A DNA stretch of 64,000 nt from positions 31,772 to 95,771 of the forward strand of contig DATKDI010000057.1 of the NCBI GenBank assembly GCA_035512775.1, read 5' to 3'. The position numbers were made by a program, and so were the translations under genes. Positions within the stretch are counted from its first letter, which is position 1; each line of letters opens with the position of its first letter. Below the pieces are notes generated by a model. It was given only the letters and a program-made list of their open reading frames with translations. It was not told where the DNA came from and searched no databases. Positions 24,304-31,896 of the stretch are shown in pieces. The stretch comes from JAJNBA01 sp035512775 (GTDB lineage Bacteria; Actinomycetota; UBA4738; HRBIN12).

Positions 24304-27045
24304 GTGCTTCAGATGACTTCGGAACTCACCGGTGCCCGCACGCAACTCGAGACGTCGGACGGCCCGCTGGACGTCTTCTCGCTCCCTTGGCTCGCCGACG
24401 CGGGGATCGCCGACGTGAGCCGCCTTCCCCACACGGTCAAGATCCTTCTCGAGAACCTGCTCCGGCGCGCCGGCTCCCGCGACGTGGCCGACGATGACGT
24501 GCGCTCGCTCGCTCGCTGGCCCGAGCCGGCCGCCGACGTGGCGTTCATGCCGGGACGGGTGCTGATGCAGGACTTCACCGGGGTGCCGGCGGTCGTCGAC
24601 CTCGCCGCGATGCGGAGTGCGGTGGCTCGGGCCGAGGGGGATCCGGCGTCGATCAACCCGCTCGTGCCGGTCGACCTGATCATCGATCACTCGGTCCAGG
24701 TGGACCTCTTCCGCTCGCCGGACGCGTACGAGGCCAACATCGGGTGGGAGTACCGGCGCAACGGCGAGCGATACGCGCTCCTCCGTTGGGCCCAACAGGC
24801 GTTCGACGGTCTGCGCGTCGTGCCTCCCGGCGCCGGCATCTGTCACCAGGTGAACCTGGAGCATCTCGGGCAGGTCGTGAGCGTGCGCGACGGCGTGGCC
24901 TTCCCCGACACGCTGATGGGGACGGACTCTCACACCACGATGATCAACGGCCTCGGGGTACTCGGATGGGGCGTCGGCGGGATCGAGGCGGAGGCCGCGA
25001 TGCTGGGAGAGCCGACGTTCCTTCCCCAGCCGGACGTCGTCGGTGTGCAGGTGACCGGCGGACTGCCGGCGGGCACGACCGCGACGGATCTCGTCCTCAC
25101 GTTGACCCAGATGCTCCGCGCTCACGGAGTCGTCGGTCGTTTCGTCGAGTTCTTCGGGGCAGGGCTCTCCTCCCTCACGATCGCGGACCGGGCGACCCTC
25201 TCGAACATGTGCCCGGAATACGGGGCCACGTCGGCGTTCTTCCCGGTCGACGATCGGACGCTCGAGTACCTCCGGTTCACGGGCCGGGGGGAACTGATCG
25301 ACCGGGTCGAGCGCTACACGAAGGCGCAGGGCCTGTTCCGCGCGGATGCCGATCCGACCCCGGCCTTCACCGAAACGCTGGATCTGGATCTCACGCGCAT
25401 CGAACCTTCGATGGCGGGGCCTCGCCGGCCGCAGGACCGCGTCGCGCTCCCGAAGGTCTGGGACTCGTTCGTCGATGCGTTCCAGCGGCACCTCGAGCCC
25501 GACCCCAAGCCGACGGAGGTCGGACGATTCCTCGACGAAGGGGGCAATCCCGACACGAGCGTCGAGGACAGGGGATGGACCCAGGACGTGGCGCCCAACG
25601 GTCGCGACGTGGGCCACGGCTCCGTGGTGATCGCGGCGATCACCTCGTGCACCAACACCTCCAACCCGTCGGTGATGGTGGGTGCCGGGTTGCTCGCCAA
25701 GCGAGCCGTCGACGCGGGACTGCAGTCCCAGCCCTGGGTCAAGACCTCGCTCGCGCCCGGGTCGAGGGTCGTGACCGATTACCTGGACCGCGCGGGACTG
25801 ACGCCGTACCTGGACAAGCTCGGGTTCAACCTCGTGGGGTTCGGGTGCACGACGTGCATCGGGAACTCCGGCCCGCTTCCGGACGATGTGGCGAAGCTCA
25901 TCGACGACGAGAAGCTGAACGTCGTCGCCGTCCTGTCCGGCAATCGGAACTTCGAGGGGCGCATCCACCCGCAGGTCCGGGCGAGCTACCTGGCGTCGCC
26001 TCCGCTCGTGGTGGCCTACGCCCTCGCGGGAAGGATCAACTTCGATCCCACGACCGAGCCACTCGGCGAGGGCACAAACGGTCCCGTGTTCCTGCGTGAT
26101 CTCTGGCCGAGCCCGCAGGAGGTGGCCGAGGTGATCGCGACCGCGGTGACCGAGGATCAGTTCGTCCAGCAGTACGGCCGGATCTGGGAGGGTGACGACC
26201 GGTGGCGAGCGCTCCCGACGCCGACCGGGCCGGCGTACGAGTGGGATCCGGACTCGACGTATGTCCGCGAACCGCCCTTCTTCACCGATCAGGCCGGCGG
26301 CCCGGTCGGGGACGCCGAAGCGCAGGGCACACGTGTCGACGGCGCGAGGATCCTGGTGGATGTGGGCGACTCCATCACCACCGACCACATCTCACCCGCG
26401 GGCGCGATCCGCCCCGACTCTCCCGCGGGTCGCTACCTGATCGAGCACGGCGTCCCGCAGCGCGACTTCAACTCCTACGGTGCCAGGCGCGGGAACCACG
26501 AGGTGATGATGCGGGGCACCTTCGCGAACGTCCGGCTCCGGAACGAGCTCGCACCGGGGACGGAGGGATGGTGGACGACGCACCTCCCGAGCGGTGAGGT
26601 GACCAGCGTCTTCGACGCCGCGATGCGGTACCGCGACGAGGAGACGCCGCTCGGCGTCCTGGCAGGGAAGGAGTACGGGAGCGGCTCGTCGCGGGACTGG
26701 GCGGCCAAGGGCCCGGCGCTCCTCGGGGTGAGGTTCGTGCTCGCGGAGTCGTTCGAACGGATCCACCGTCAGAACCTCGTAGGGATGGGCGTCCTTCCCC
26801 TGCAGTACAAGGCCGGGGAGTCGGCGGAGAGTCACGGCCTGACGGGCAGGGAGACCTTCTCGGTCCTCGGCTTGGAGATCGGGATCGTGTCCGGACGCGA
26901 CGCCACCGTGCAGGTCACCAAGGAGGACGGCTCGTCGGACACGTTCCCGGTGACGGTCCGGATCGATCAGGCGGCGGAGGTCGCGATCTTCGGCCACGGC
27001 GGCATCTTGCCGAAGGTGCTTCGGGAAGCGCTCGCGACCCGCTGA
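24304..27045 (+). CDS. acnA: Aconitate hydratase A
   Basis: A 913-residue aconitase of the AcnA/IRP1 type, isomerising citrate to isocitrate in the TCA cycle. The 4Fe-4S ligands are Cys in AAITSCTNTSNPSVM and the pair in GFGCTTCIGNSGPL. Other active-site blocks are FPDTLMGTDSHTTMINGLGV, SGNRNFEGRIHPQVR, DSITTDHISPAGAI, and the swivel-domain Ser/Arg in KEYGSGSSRDWAAKGP. The length is full. Two starts are possible: GTG 24304 and ATG 24313, both behind the GAGGAGG at 24294-24300. A hairpin overlaps the stop codon and may terminate transcription. The gene is monocistronic, with no mqo or icd next to it. Confidence 0.95.
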   Translation: MLQMTSELTGARTQLETSDGPLDVFSLPWLADAGIADVSRLPHTVKILLENLLRRAGSRDVADDDVRSLARWPEPAADVAFMPGRVLMQDFTGVPAVVDLAAMRSAVARAEGDPASINPLVPVDLIIDHSVQVDLFRSPDAYEANIGWEYRRNGERYALLRWAQQAFDGLRVVPPGAGICHQVNLEHLGQVVSVRDGVAFPDTLMGTDSHTTMINGLGVLGWGVGGIEAEAAMLGEPTFLPQPDVVGVQVTGGLPAGTTATDLVLTLTQMLRAHGVVGRFVEFFGAGLSSLTIADRATLSNMCPEYGATSAFFPVDDRTLEYLRFTGRGELIDRVERYTKAQGLFRADADPTPAFTETLDLDLTRIEPSMAGPRRPQDRVALPKVWDSFVDAFQRHLEPDPKPTEVGRFLDEGGNPDTSVEDRGWTQDVAPNGRDVGHGSVVIAAITSCTNTSNPSVMVGAGLLAKRAVDAGLQSQPWVKTSLAPGSRVVTDYLDRAGLTPYLDKLGFNLVGFGCTTCIGNSGPLPDDVAKLIDDEKLNVVAVLSGNRNFEGRIHPQVRASYLASPPLVVAYALAGRINFDPTTEPLGEGTNGPVFLRDLWPSPQEVAEVIATAVTEDQFVQQYGRIWEGDDRWRALPTPTGPAYEWDPDSTYVREPPFFTDQAGGPVGDAEAQGTRVDGARILVDVGDSITTDHISPAGAIRPDSPAGRYLIEHGVPQRDFNSYGARRGNHEVMMRGTFANVRLRNELAPGTEGWWTTHLPSGEVTSVFDAAMRYRDEETPLGVLAGKEYGSGSSRDWAAKGPALLGVRFVLAESFERIHRQNLVGMGVLPLQYKAGESAESHGLTGRETFSVLGLEIGIVSGRDATVQVTKEDGSSDTFPVTVRIDQAAEVAIFGHGGILPKVLREALATR

Positions 27046-27065
27046 ACGAGCCGCTGCGCGGGTCG
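27035..27065 (+). terminator. Hairpin over the acnA stop codon, possible terminator
   Basis: CGACCCGC (27035-27042) pairs perfectly with GCGGGTCG (27058-27065); the TGA stop of acnA falls in the 15-nt loop. GTTGG follows, with no strong T-run. Confidence 0.4.
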
Positions 27066-27128
27066 TTGGCTGGGGCCACCTGCTCTAGGTCGGAGGCACC
27101 GTGGAGGCTCGGGTCGAAGCTCGGGTGG

Positions 27129-27422
27129 TCAGCCGGCGACCTCGAGGTGTCCGGCTTCGAGCCGACGACACTCGGCGCAGTCGCCGTGGGCGGCCAGCAC
27201 TCGTTCGAGGCGATCGGCGTCGTCCTGGTCGAGGCCGTCGAGTGCCCGGACGGCCAGGAGCTCGTCGCCGGCGGCGACCGCACGACGAGGTCTTCGTCTC
27301 GCGCCACGGCCGGCTCGGCGGAGCCCATGAGTGCCCTCGGCGGCCTTCCGATGGTCATCGATACGCTCGTGTTCGCCGCCCTCCTGGAGATCGGATGATC
27401 GCAGGAGGTGTTCGCAGCTCAT
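27129..27422 (-). CDS. Small protein with anti-sigma-factor-like zinc-finger segment
   Basis: 97 residues, assignment tentative. The C-terminal half, GDELLAVRALDGLDQDDADR then HGDCAECRRLEAGHLEV, resembles the N-terminal zinc-binding helix bundle of actinobacterial anti-sigma factors (H-x2-C-x2-C), but the protein stops right after it and has no membrane segment. The N-terminal half is Arg-rich and unrecognised. What argues for a real gene is that its ATG overlaps the stop of the upstream GGDEF-like gene as ATGA, the same coupling used throughout this genome. It could also be the remnant of a longer anti-sigma factor. No sigma factor gene is nearby. Confidence 0.45.
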   Translation of the reverse strand: MSCEHLLRSSDLQEGGEHERIDDHRKAAEGTHGLRRAGRGARRRPRRAVAAGDELLAVRALDGLDQDDADRLERVLAAHGDCAECRRLEAGHLEVAG

Positions 27423-28252
27423 CCGGTCTCGGATGAGTGCGGTCGCATCTCCGCTTCGGCGGTTCGAAGCAGGACCTCGAGGGGGACGGGACGGCCCGGA
27501 TCGTAGATCGCGCTGCCGACCGACAAGGCGAGGGGGCGCGGCTCGGGCTTGCTCGCATCGTGCACGGCGATCGCCTCCACGAGCCTCGAGAGCACGGCGA
27601 CCTCGGACCCCCGCGCGTCACCGGACAGGAGGACGCAGAAGGTGTCGTCGGCGATGCGCGCAGGGAGATCCGCGTCCCGGATCGCGCTGAGGAGCACTTC
27701 GGCGGCTTCGAGGGCGACCTCGTCCGCAGCGGCAGAGTCCCCCTCGCTCGCCGACTGGTGATCGTCGAAGCGGACGAAGAGCAGCACGACCGGGGTGCCT
27801 GCCCGATCGGCCATCCGCAATTGGTGCTCGGCGATCGCGAAGAAGCCCCGGATGTTGGGCAAGCGCGTCAGCTCATCGACCGTCGCGAGCTCGCGGCGCA
27901 TCCGCCGTCGCTCGACGGCGTAGCGGATCGCCCGGGGGAGCAGACCGTGTGCGATCGAGCCGTGCACGAGGTGATCCTCCGCCCCGGCGTGCAGCGCGAC
28001 GGCGCCGTCGGCCTCTCGTTCCGATGTCGTGAGCACCAGGATGGCGGCCGCGGGCGTCTTGAGCCGGAGCGTCTCGAGCGCCTCGAGGGGCCCCGGGTCG
28101 TCGAGGGCGACGATCACCGCGTCTTGGTCCGATCCCGGTCCGAGGGACGCGAGGTCCGGGATCCGCGCGACCTCGAACCCTTCGCCTTCGAGCTCCTTCC
28201 CGAAATCGTCGCCGGTACCGACCAACAGCACGCGGATCTCGTCGCGTTCCAC
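27419..28252 (-). CDS. Receiver-like plus degenerate GGDEF domain protein
   Basis: 277 residues. The first 115 residues (IRVLLVGTGDDF onward, with AVIVALDDPGPLEALETL and AAAILVLTTSEREADGAV) look like a receiver fold that has lost the usual acidic pair. A helix then leads into a GGDEF domain with the conserved opening DELTRLPNIRGFFAI, but the signature is IADDTFCVLL instead of GGDEF, so cyclase activity is unlikely. It may bind a nucleotide or serve as a scaffold. The start is GTG 28252, 5 nt after GGAG; GTG 28258 is the alternative. A TAGGAT hexamer (28280-28275) lies 22 nt upstream. It is coupled by ATGA to the small zinc-finger ORF. Confidence 0.72.
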   Translation of the reverse strand: MERDEIRVLLVGTGDDFGKELEGEGFEVARIPDLASLGPGSDQDAVIVALDDPGPLEALETLRLKTPAAAILVLTTSEREADGAVALHAGAEDHLVHGSIAHGLLPRAIRYAVERRRMRRELATVDELTRLPNIRGFFAIAEHQLRMADRAGTPVVLLFVRFDDHQSASEGDSAAADEVALEAAEVLLSAIRDADLPARIADDTFCVLLSGDARGSEVAVLSRLVEAIAVHDASKPEPRPLALSVGSAIYDPGRPVPLEVLLRTAEAEMRPHSSETG

Positions 28253-28274
28253 GCTCACTCCTCTCGGGGCGGTC

Positions 28275-28280
28275 ATCCTA
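28275..28280 (-). promoter_or_regulatory. -10 hexamer TAGGAT for the GGDEF-like gene
   Basis: TAGGAT on the minus strand; its TAG is also the stop codon of the upstream glycosyltransferase. It predicts a leader of about 16 nt containing GAGAGGAG before GTG 28252. Confidence 0.4.
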
Positions 28281-29537
28281 TCCCGCGAGGGGTCGCGACC
28301 CGGAGCCGGTGAGCTGTTCGAGCAGCGAGTCGAATCTGGCGAGGCCGCTCCGGTCGGAGTAGGTCTCCTCGAAGGCCCGCCGGGCGTTCTTGGACAGCTC
28401 CCCCGCGAGATCCGGATCGGATCGGAGTCGGCGGATCGCATCGGCGAGTCCCGCGACGTCGCCCTGACGCAGCGAGAACCCGCAGTCGTACTCCGTGATC
28501 GCCTGGTCGACGTTGGTGCCCGTCGGTCCGGCGTAGAGCACGGGGAGCCCCATCGCCAGGCCGGCGTTCATCTTGCTGGGGCTCATGATGCCGATCGAGC
28601 GGTCGTCGAGTGAGATGAGGGCGCAGTCGGCGCCCGCGAGGACCGCCGGGGTCTGCTCCTTCGGGACGTAGCCCCGGAACCGGATGCTCTCGACATGCCG
28701 GCGCGCGGCTTCGTCCGCGAGTTCCGGGAATCGCTCCCCACCGCCCACGAACAGGAAGGTCACGCCCTCCTCGGCCACCTCGGCCGCGGCCTCCGCGATC
28801 GTGTCGGTGCGGTGGCCGAAGCCGAGGTTGCCGAGGTGCAGGACGATGAATCGTCCCGCGAGGTCCGGATCCTCATAGGCCTCCCACCGTGCGGGCCGGT
28901 TTCCACCAGGGAACAGGGCGAGTGGCTCCCAGGTGGGGATGACCGATCCCTCGGGCTTGCCGTCTCGCGCGTAGCCGGTACGCACCCGTTGCAGCATCGC
29001 CTGATCGACGGCCACGACGTGGTCCACGTGACGGAGCAGCCATCTCGAGATCGACCGCAGGGCTCGGGACAGGATGCCGCCAGGACGGATCGTGCCGAAC
29101 GTCTCGGCAGCGTCGGGGTACACGTCGTGTGACCACAGGACGACCCGGGTGCGGGGATGCAGGAGTCGATGTGCGACCGCGGCCACGAGGATGAAGGGCG
29201 GGGTCGTGAGCGCGATCACGACATCCTGTCTCGGCAGGGTGAGGAGCCTGTCGATCGCGGCGACGAGGAAGCTGACGTAGTCACCGAGTCGCCGCGCGGT
29301 GCTCGCTTTCCCGAGGGCGGGTGTCCAGAGCTTGATCACCCTCGGGGCGCCGGACGCGCCGCCACCGTCGTGCGCGGAACGCGTGCCTCGCTCCGACCCG
29401 CCGAGATAGTCGCCGATCCCGCAGACCACCGTCACCTCGTCGCCGAGGGCGGCCCGGTGGTCGGCGAGGGAGGCGGCCAGGTGCGCGGAGGGCGCCAGGT
29501 TGGGTGGATAGAAGAGGTTGACGATCGTGACGCGCAC
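28278..29537 (-). CDS. Family 4-type glycosyltransferase (WbuB-like)
   Basis: A 419-residue GT-B glycosyltransferase. The N-terminal domain has VTIVNLFYPPNLAPSAHLAA, the start typical of WbuB-like enzymes that act on N-acetylated amino sugars. VVLWSHDVYPDAAE and a basic stretch (SRWLLRHVDHVVAVD) fit the acceptor side, which faces the membrane. The C-terminal domain has LHLGNLGFGHRTDTI, FLFVGGGERFPEL, FRGYVPKEQTP and SPSKMNAGLAMGLPVLY, the nucleotide-sugar site (SP-K type rather than the canonical EGFG E-x7-E). The GTG has GGAGGG 5 nt upstream. It is the outermost gene of the polysaccharide region and is divergent from the others. Confidence 0.87.
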   Translation of the reverse strand: MRVTIVNLFYPPNLAPSAHLAASLADHRAALGDEVTVVCGIGDYLGGSERGTRSAHDGGGASGAPRVIKLWTPALGKASTARRLGDYVSFLVAAIDRLLTLPRQDVVIALTTPPFILVAAVAHRLLHPRTRVVLWSHDVYPDAAETFGTIRPGGILSRALRSISRWLLRHVDHVVAVDQAMLQRVRTGYARDGKPEGSVIPTWEPLALFPGGNRPARWEAYEDPDLAGRFIVLHLGNLGFGHRTDTIAEAAAEVAEEGVTFLFVGGGERFPELADEAARRHVESIRFRGYVPKEQTPAVLAGADCALISLDDRSIGIMSPSKMNAGLAMGLPVLYAGPTGTNVDQAITEYDCGFSLRQGDVAGLADAIRRLRSDPDLAGELSKNARRAFEETYSDRSGLARFDSLLEQLTGSGSRPLAG

Positions 29538-29595
29538 CTGGGCCCTCCGGACCAGTAGAAGCGGGGATCCGACGAACCTGGAGCCCGGGGCTGGC

Positions 29596-29601
29596 TAGAG
29601 T
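29596..29601 (+). promoter_or_regulatory. -10 hexamer TAGAGT before the glycosyltransferase pair
   Basis: TAGAGT ends 7 nt before ATG 29609, which opens a 21-codon ORF, and 57 nt before the glycosyltransferase ATG at 29659. Confidence 0.45.
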
Positions 29602-29608
29602 ACCAGCC

Positions 29609-29674
29609 ATGTCTGTGCCCTCCGGAAGCCATCCGTCGTCTGCCGCAGGTCATCCCGGATGCGCGTCGCGGTAA
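29609..29674 (+). CDS. Possible 21-residue leader peptide
   Basis: A short ORF beginning MSVPSGSHPSS and ending CASR-stop. Its ATG is 7 nt after TAGAGT, exactly where a leaderless start is expected in this genome, and its stop overlaps the start of the glycosyltransferase ORF (29659) in another frame. Terminating ribosomes could therefore reinitiate on that gene, which lacks a good ribosome site. It is Ser- and Pro-rich with no run of a single amino acid that would suggest classical attenuation. It may be spurious. Confidence 0.35.
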   Translation: MSVPSGSHPSSAAGHPGCASR

Positions 29675-30759
29675 CGGTTGAACAGTCATGGCACGTTGTC
29701 CCGGGCGGGATCGCGACATCGACGGTGGAGTTGCTCCGGGCGCTCGGCCGACGTGGCGATCTTGACCTCGTCGGCGTCTCCGCCCGTCATCGGGAGCCTC
29801 CGCCGGACGCATTCCGGCCTCCCGTCCCCGTGCGACAGCTACCCCTGCCGCGACGCGTGCTGTACGACGCTTGGCAATGGCTCCGCCATCCCGTGGTCGA
29901 GCGCGCCACGGGACCGGTGGACGTGGTCCACGACGCCGGATACGTTGTCCCGCCGTCGAACGCCCCGTTGGTCGCGACCATGCACGATCTGTTCTTCCTC
30001 GACTATCCGGACCACTACACGTGGCACTCGCGCGCCGTCCTGCGGCGGGGCCTCGACCTCGCGCGGCGCCACGCGAGGTTCGTGATCTGCCCGTCGAGGG
30101 CGACGATGGATGCCTGCCGGGCAGCGGGGATCGATCCCGAACGGCTCCGCGTGGTCCCATGGGGCGTGCGGGTGCGCACCTCTGGGGGGCTCGAGGCAGC
30201 GGAGGTTCGAAGCCGGTACGGGATCGAACGGCCCTACGTGTTGTTCTGCGGCACGCAGGAACCGCGGAAGAACCTCCCGCGCGTCCTCGAGGCGTTCCGA
30301 CGCGTCGCCCACTCTGATCTCGAGCTCGTGCTGGCAGGGCCGCCGGGATGGAAGGAGGACCTCTCGGACGGCATGGCGTCACTCGAAGGGCTCGTTCGTC
30401 CCCTGGGCTTCGTTCCTCCGGACGACCTCGGCGCCCTCTATGCCGGTGCCTCGGTGGTGGCCTACCCGAGCCTCGGGGAGGGGTTCGGATTGCCGGTCCT
30501 GGAGGCGATGGCGCACGGCGTGCCGGTCGTGACGTCGGCCGGCACGGCGACCGAGGAAGTGGCGGGCGACGCGGCCCTGTTGGTTGACCCGATCGATACC
30601 GACGCCATCGCCGGCGCGATCGAGCGCGTCCTGAACGACCCCGACCTCGCCGAGTCGCTGGGCGCGGCGGGGAAGGTGCGGGCCGCGTCGTTCTCCTGGG
30701 ATCGCTCGGCCGAGCTCGTCGCGGCTGTCTACGCTGAGGCGGCGGAGGCGGGCACGTGA
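29659..30759 (+). CDS. Glycosyltransferase family 4 protein
   Basis: A 366-residue GT-B retaining glycosyltransferase. The N-terminal domain begins RVAVTVEQSWHVVPGGIATS (glycine-rich acceptor loop) and has TMHDLFFLDYPDHYTWH. The C-terminal donor domain has VLFCGTQEPRKNLPRVLEAF (the Arg/Lys pair contacting the diphosphate) and the E-x7-E type motif EGFGLPVLEAMAHGVPVV. It resembles mannosyltransferases of polysaccharide clusters such as those acting on GDP-mannose, but the donor cannot be assigned. It is coupled by GTGA to the next glycosyltransferase. No strong ribosome site precedes the ATG. Confidence 0.9.
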   Translation: MRVAVTVEQSWHVVPGGIATSTVELLRALGRRGDLDLVGVSARHREPPPDAFRPPVPVRQLPLPRRVLYDAWQWLRHPVVERATGPVDVVHDAGYVVPPSNAPLVATMHDLFFLDYPDHYTWHSRAVLRRGLDLARRHARFVICPSRATMDACRAAGIDPERLRVVPWGVRVRTSGGLEAAEVRSRYGIERPYVLFCGTQEPRKNLPRVLEAFRRVAHSDLELVLAGPPGWKEDLSDGMASLEGLVRPLGFVPPDDLGALYAGASVVAYPSLGEGFGLPVLEAMAHGVPVVTSAGTATEEVAGDAALLVDPIDTDAIAGAIERVLNDPDLAESLGAAGKVRAASFSWDRSAELVAAVYAEAAEAGT

Positions 30760-31892
30760 CGAAGCCTCGGATCGGCATCAACCTGATGTGGCTGCGCCCC
30801 GAAGCCGCAGGGGGCGCCGAGGAGTACGCGATCCGACTCCTGCGGGCGCTCGACGAACGGTCCCGCGACGTGGTGGACATCACGTTGCTTGGCAACCGGA
30901 CGCTTCCCAAGGCCCACCCGGAGCTCGCCGAACGGTTCCGCACGGCGATCGCGCCGATCGACGGGGGGTCCCGCGCCGCGAGGATCGCCGCCGAGTCGAC
31001 GTGGCTCCCCCGCGAGGCAGCGAGGGAGCGCCTCCATCTCGTCCATCACCTCAACAACGTCGTGCCGTGGCTGCGCAACCGGCCGAGCGTCCTGACGATC
31101 CACGACCTCCGTCCGATCGAGTTGCCCGAGACGCTCGGCCGGGCTCAGGGCGCCTACCTCCGAGCCCGGTTCCGTCCTTCCGTCCGGGGGGCGTCCGTCA
31201 TCACGACACCTTCCGCCTTCGTCCGCGAAACGGTGATCGAGCTCCTCGGCGCGGACCCCGACCGCGTCCACGTCGTCAGCGCGCCGCTGTTCACCCCTGC
31301 CCAGAGCGGCTCGGCAGGATCGTCGGGGGACGGCCGCTCATTCCTCTATCCGGCGATCACCAACCCCCACAAGAACCACCGAACGCTCCTGACGGCGTTC
31401 GCGAAGGTGGTCGCCGCGCGAGACGACGCCGTCCTCGTGCTGACCGGCGCCCCCGGTTCCGCCGATACCGGCGTGACGAGGATGATCGAGGAGCTGGGCC
31501 TGAGCGCGAACGTCCGGCGGCTGGGGCGCGTGCCCCCGGAGAAGCTCGAGGCGTTGTTCCGGGAGTCGGCGGCGATCGTCTACCCGTCGACCTATGAAGG
31601 ATTCGGTCTCCCGCTCGCCGAGGCGATGACTCTGGGGTGTCCTGTGATCGCGTCCGATCGGACCGCGCTGCCGGAGGTACTGGGGGGCGCCGGGATCTTG
31701 GTGGGCGCCGACGACGTGGACGGATGGGCCGAGGCCATGCTTCGTCTCCTCGATGACGGGACCCTGCGCGCCGAGCTGCGCGCAGCCGGGAGAGAACGAG
31801 CTCGGACGTTCTCGCCCGAGGAGGCGGCACGGCGGCAGATCGCCGCCTACCGCCTCGCGCTGGAGACGCCGCGCCGCCGCGCCGCCCCCTGA
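30756..31892 (+). CDS. Glycosyltransferase family 4 protein
   Basis: A 378-residue GT-B glycosyltransferase. It opens with IGINLMWLRPEAAGGAEEYA (acceptor loop) and shows VLTIHDLRPIELPETLGRAQ and TTPSAFVRETVIELLG. The donor domain carries FLYPAITNPHKNHRTLLTAF, where the Lys-Asn replaces the more common Arg-Lys, and EGFGLPLAEAMTLGCPVIAS. It belongs to the same broad family as the upstream gene and probably adds the next sugar. Its GTG overlaps the preceding stop as GTGA. It is convergent with the LCP gene, whose stop is 5 nt beyond. Confidence 0.9.
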   Translation: MTKPRIGINLMWLRPEAAGGAEEYAIRLLRALDERSRDVVDITLLGNRTLPKAHPELAERFRTAIAPIDGGSRAARIAAESTWLPREAARERLHLVHHLNNVVPWLRNRPSVLTIHDLRPIELPETLGRAQGAYLRARFRPSVRGASVITTPSAFVRETVIELLGADPDRVHVVSAPLFTPAQSGSAGSSGDGRSFLYPAITNPHKNHRTLLTAFAKVVAARDDAVLVLTGAPGSADTGVTRMIEELGLSANVRRLGRVPPEKLEALFRESAAIVYPSTYEGFGLPLAEAMTLGCPVIASDRTALPEVLGGAGILVGADDVDGWAEAMLRLLDDGTLRAELRAAGRERARTFSPEEAARRQIAAYRLALETPRRRAAP

Positions 31893-31896
31893 CCGC

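Noticed and set aside
22924..26388. A 1154-codon open frame on the minus strand covering the lipoprotein and running antisense through aconitase
   Set aside because: Only its last quarter is the lipoprotein. The rest is the mirror of acnA codon usage, low in hydrophobic patterning and rich in Arg, His and Asp, as expected of antisense frames in GC-rich DNA.
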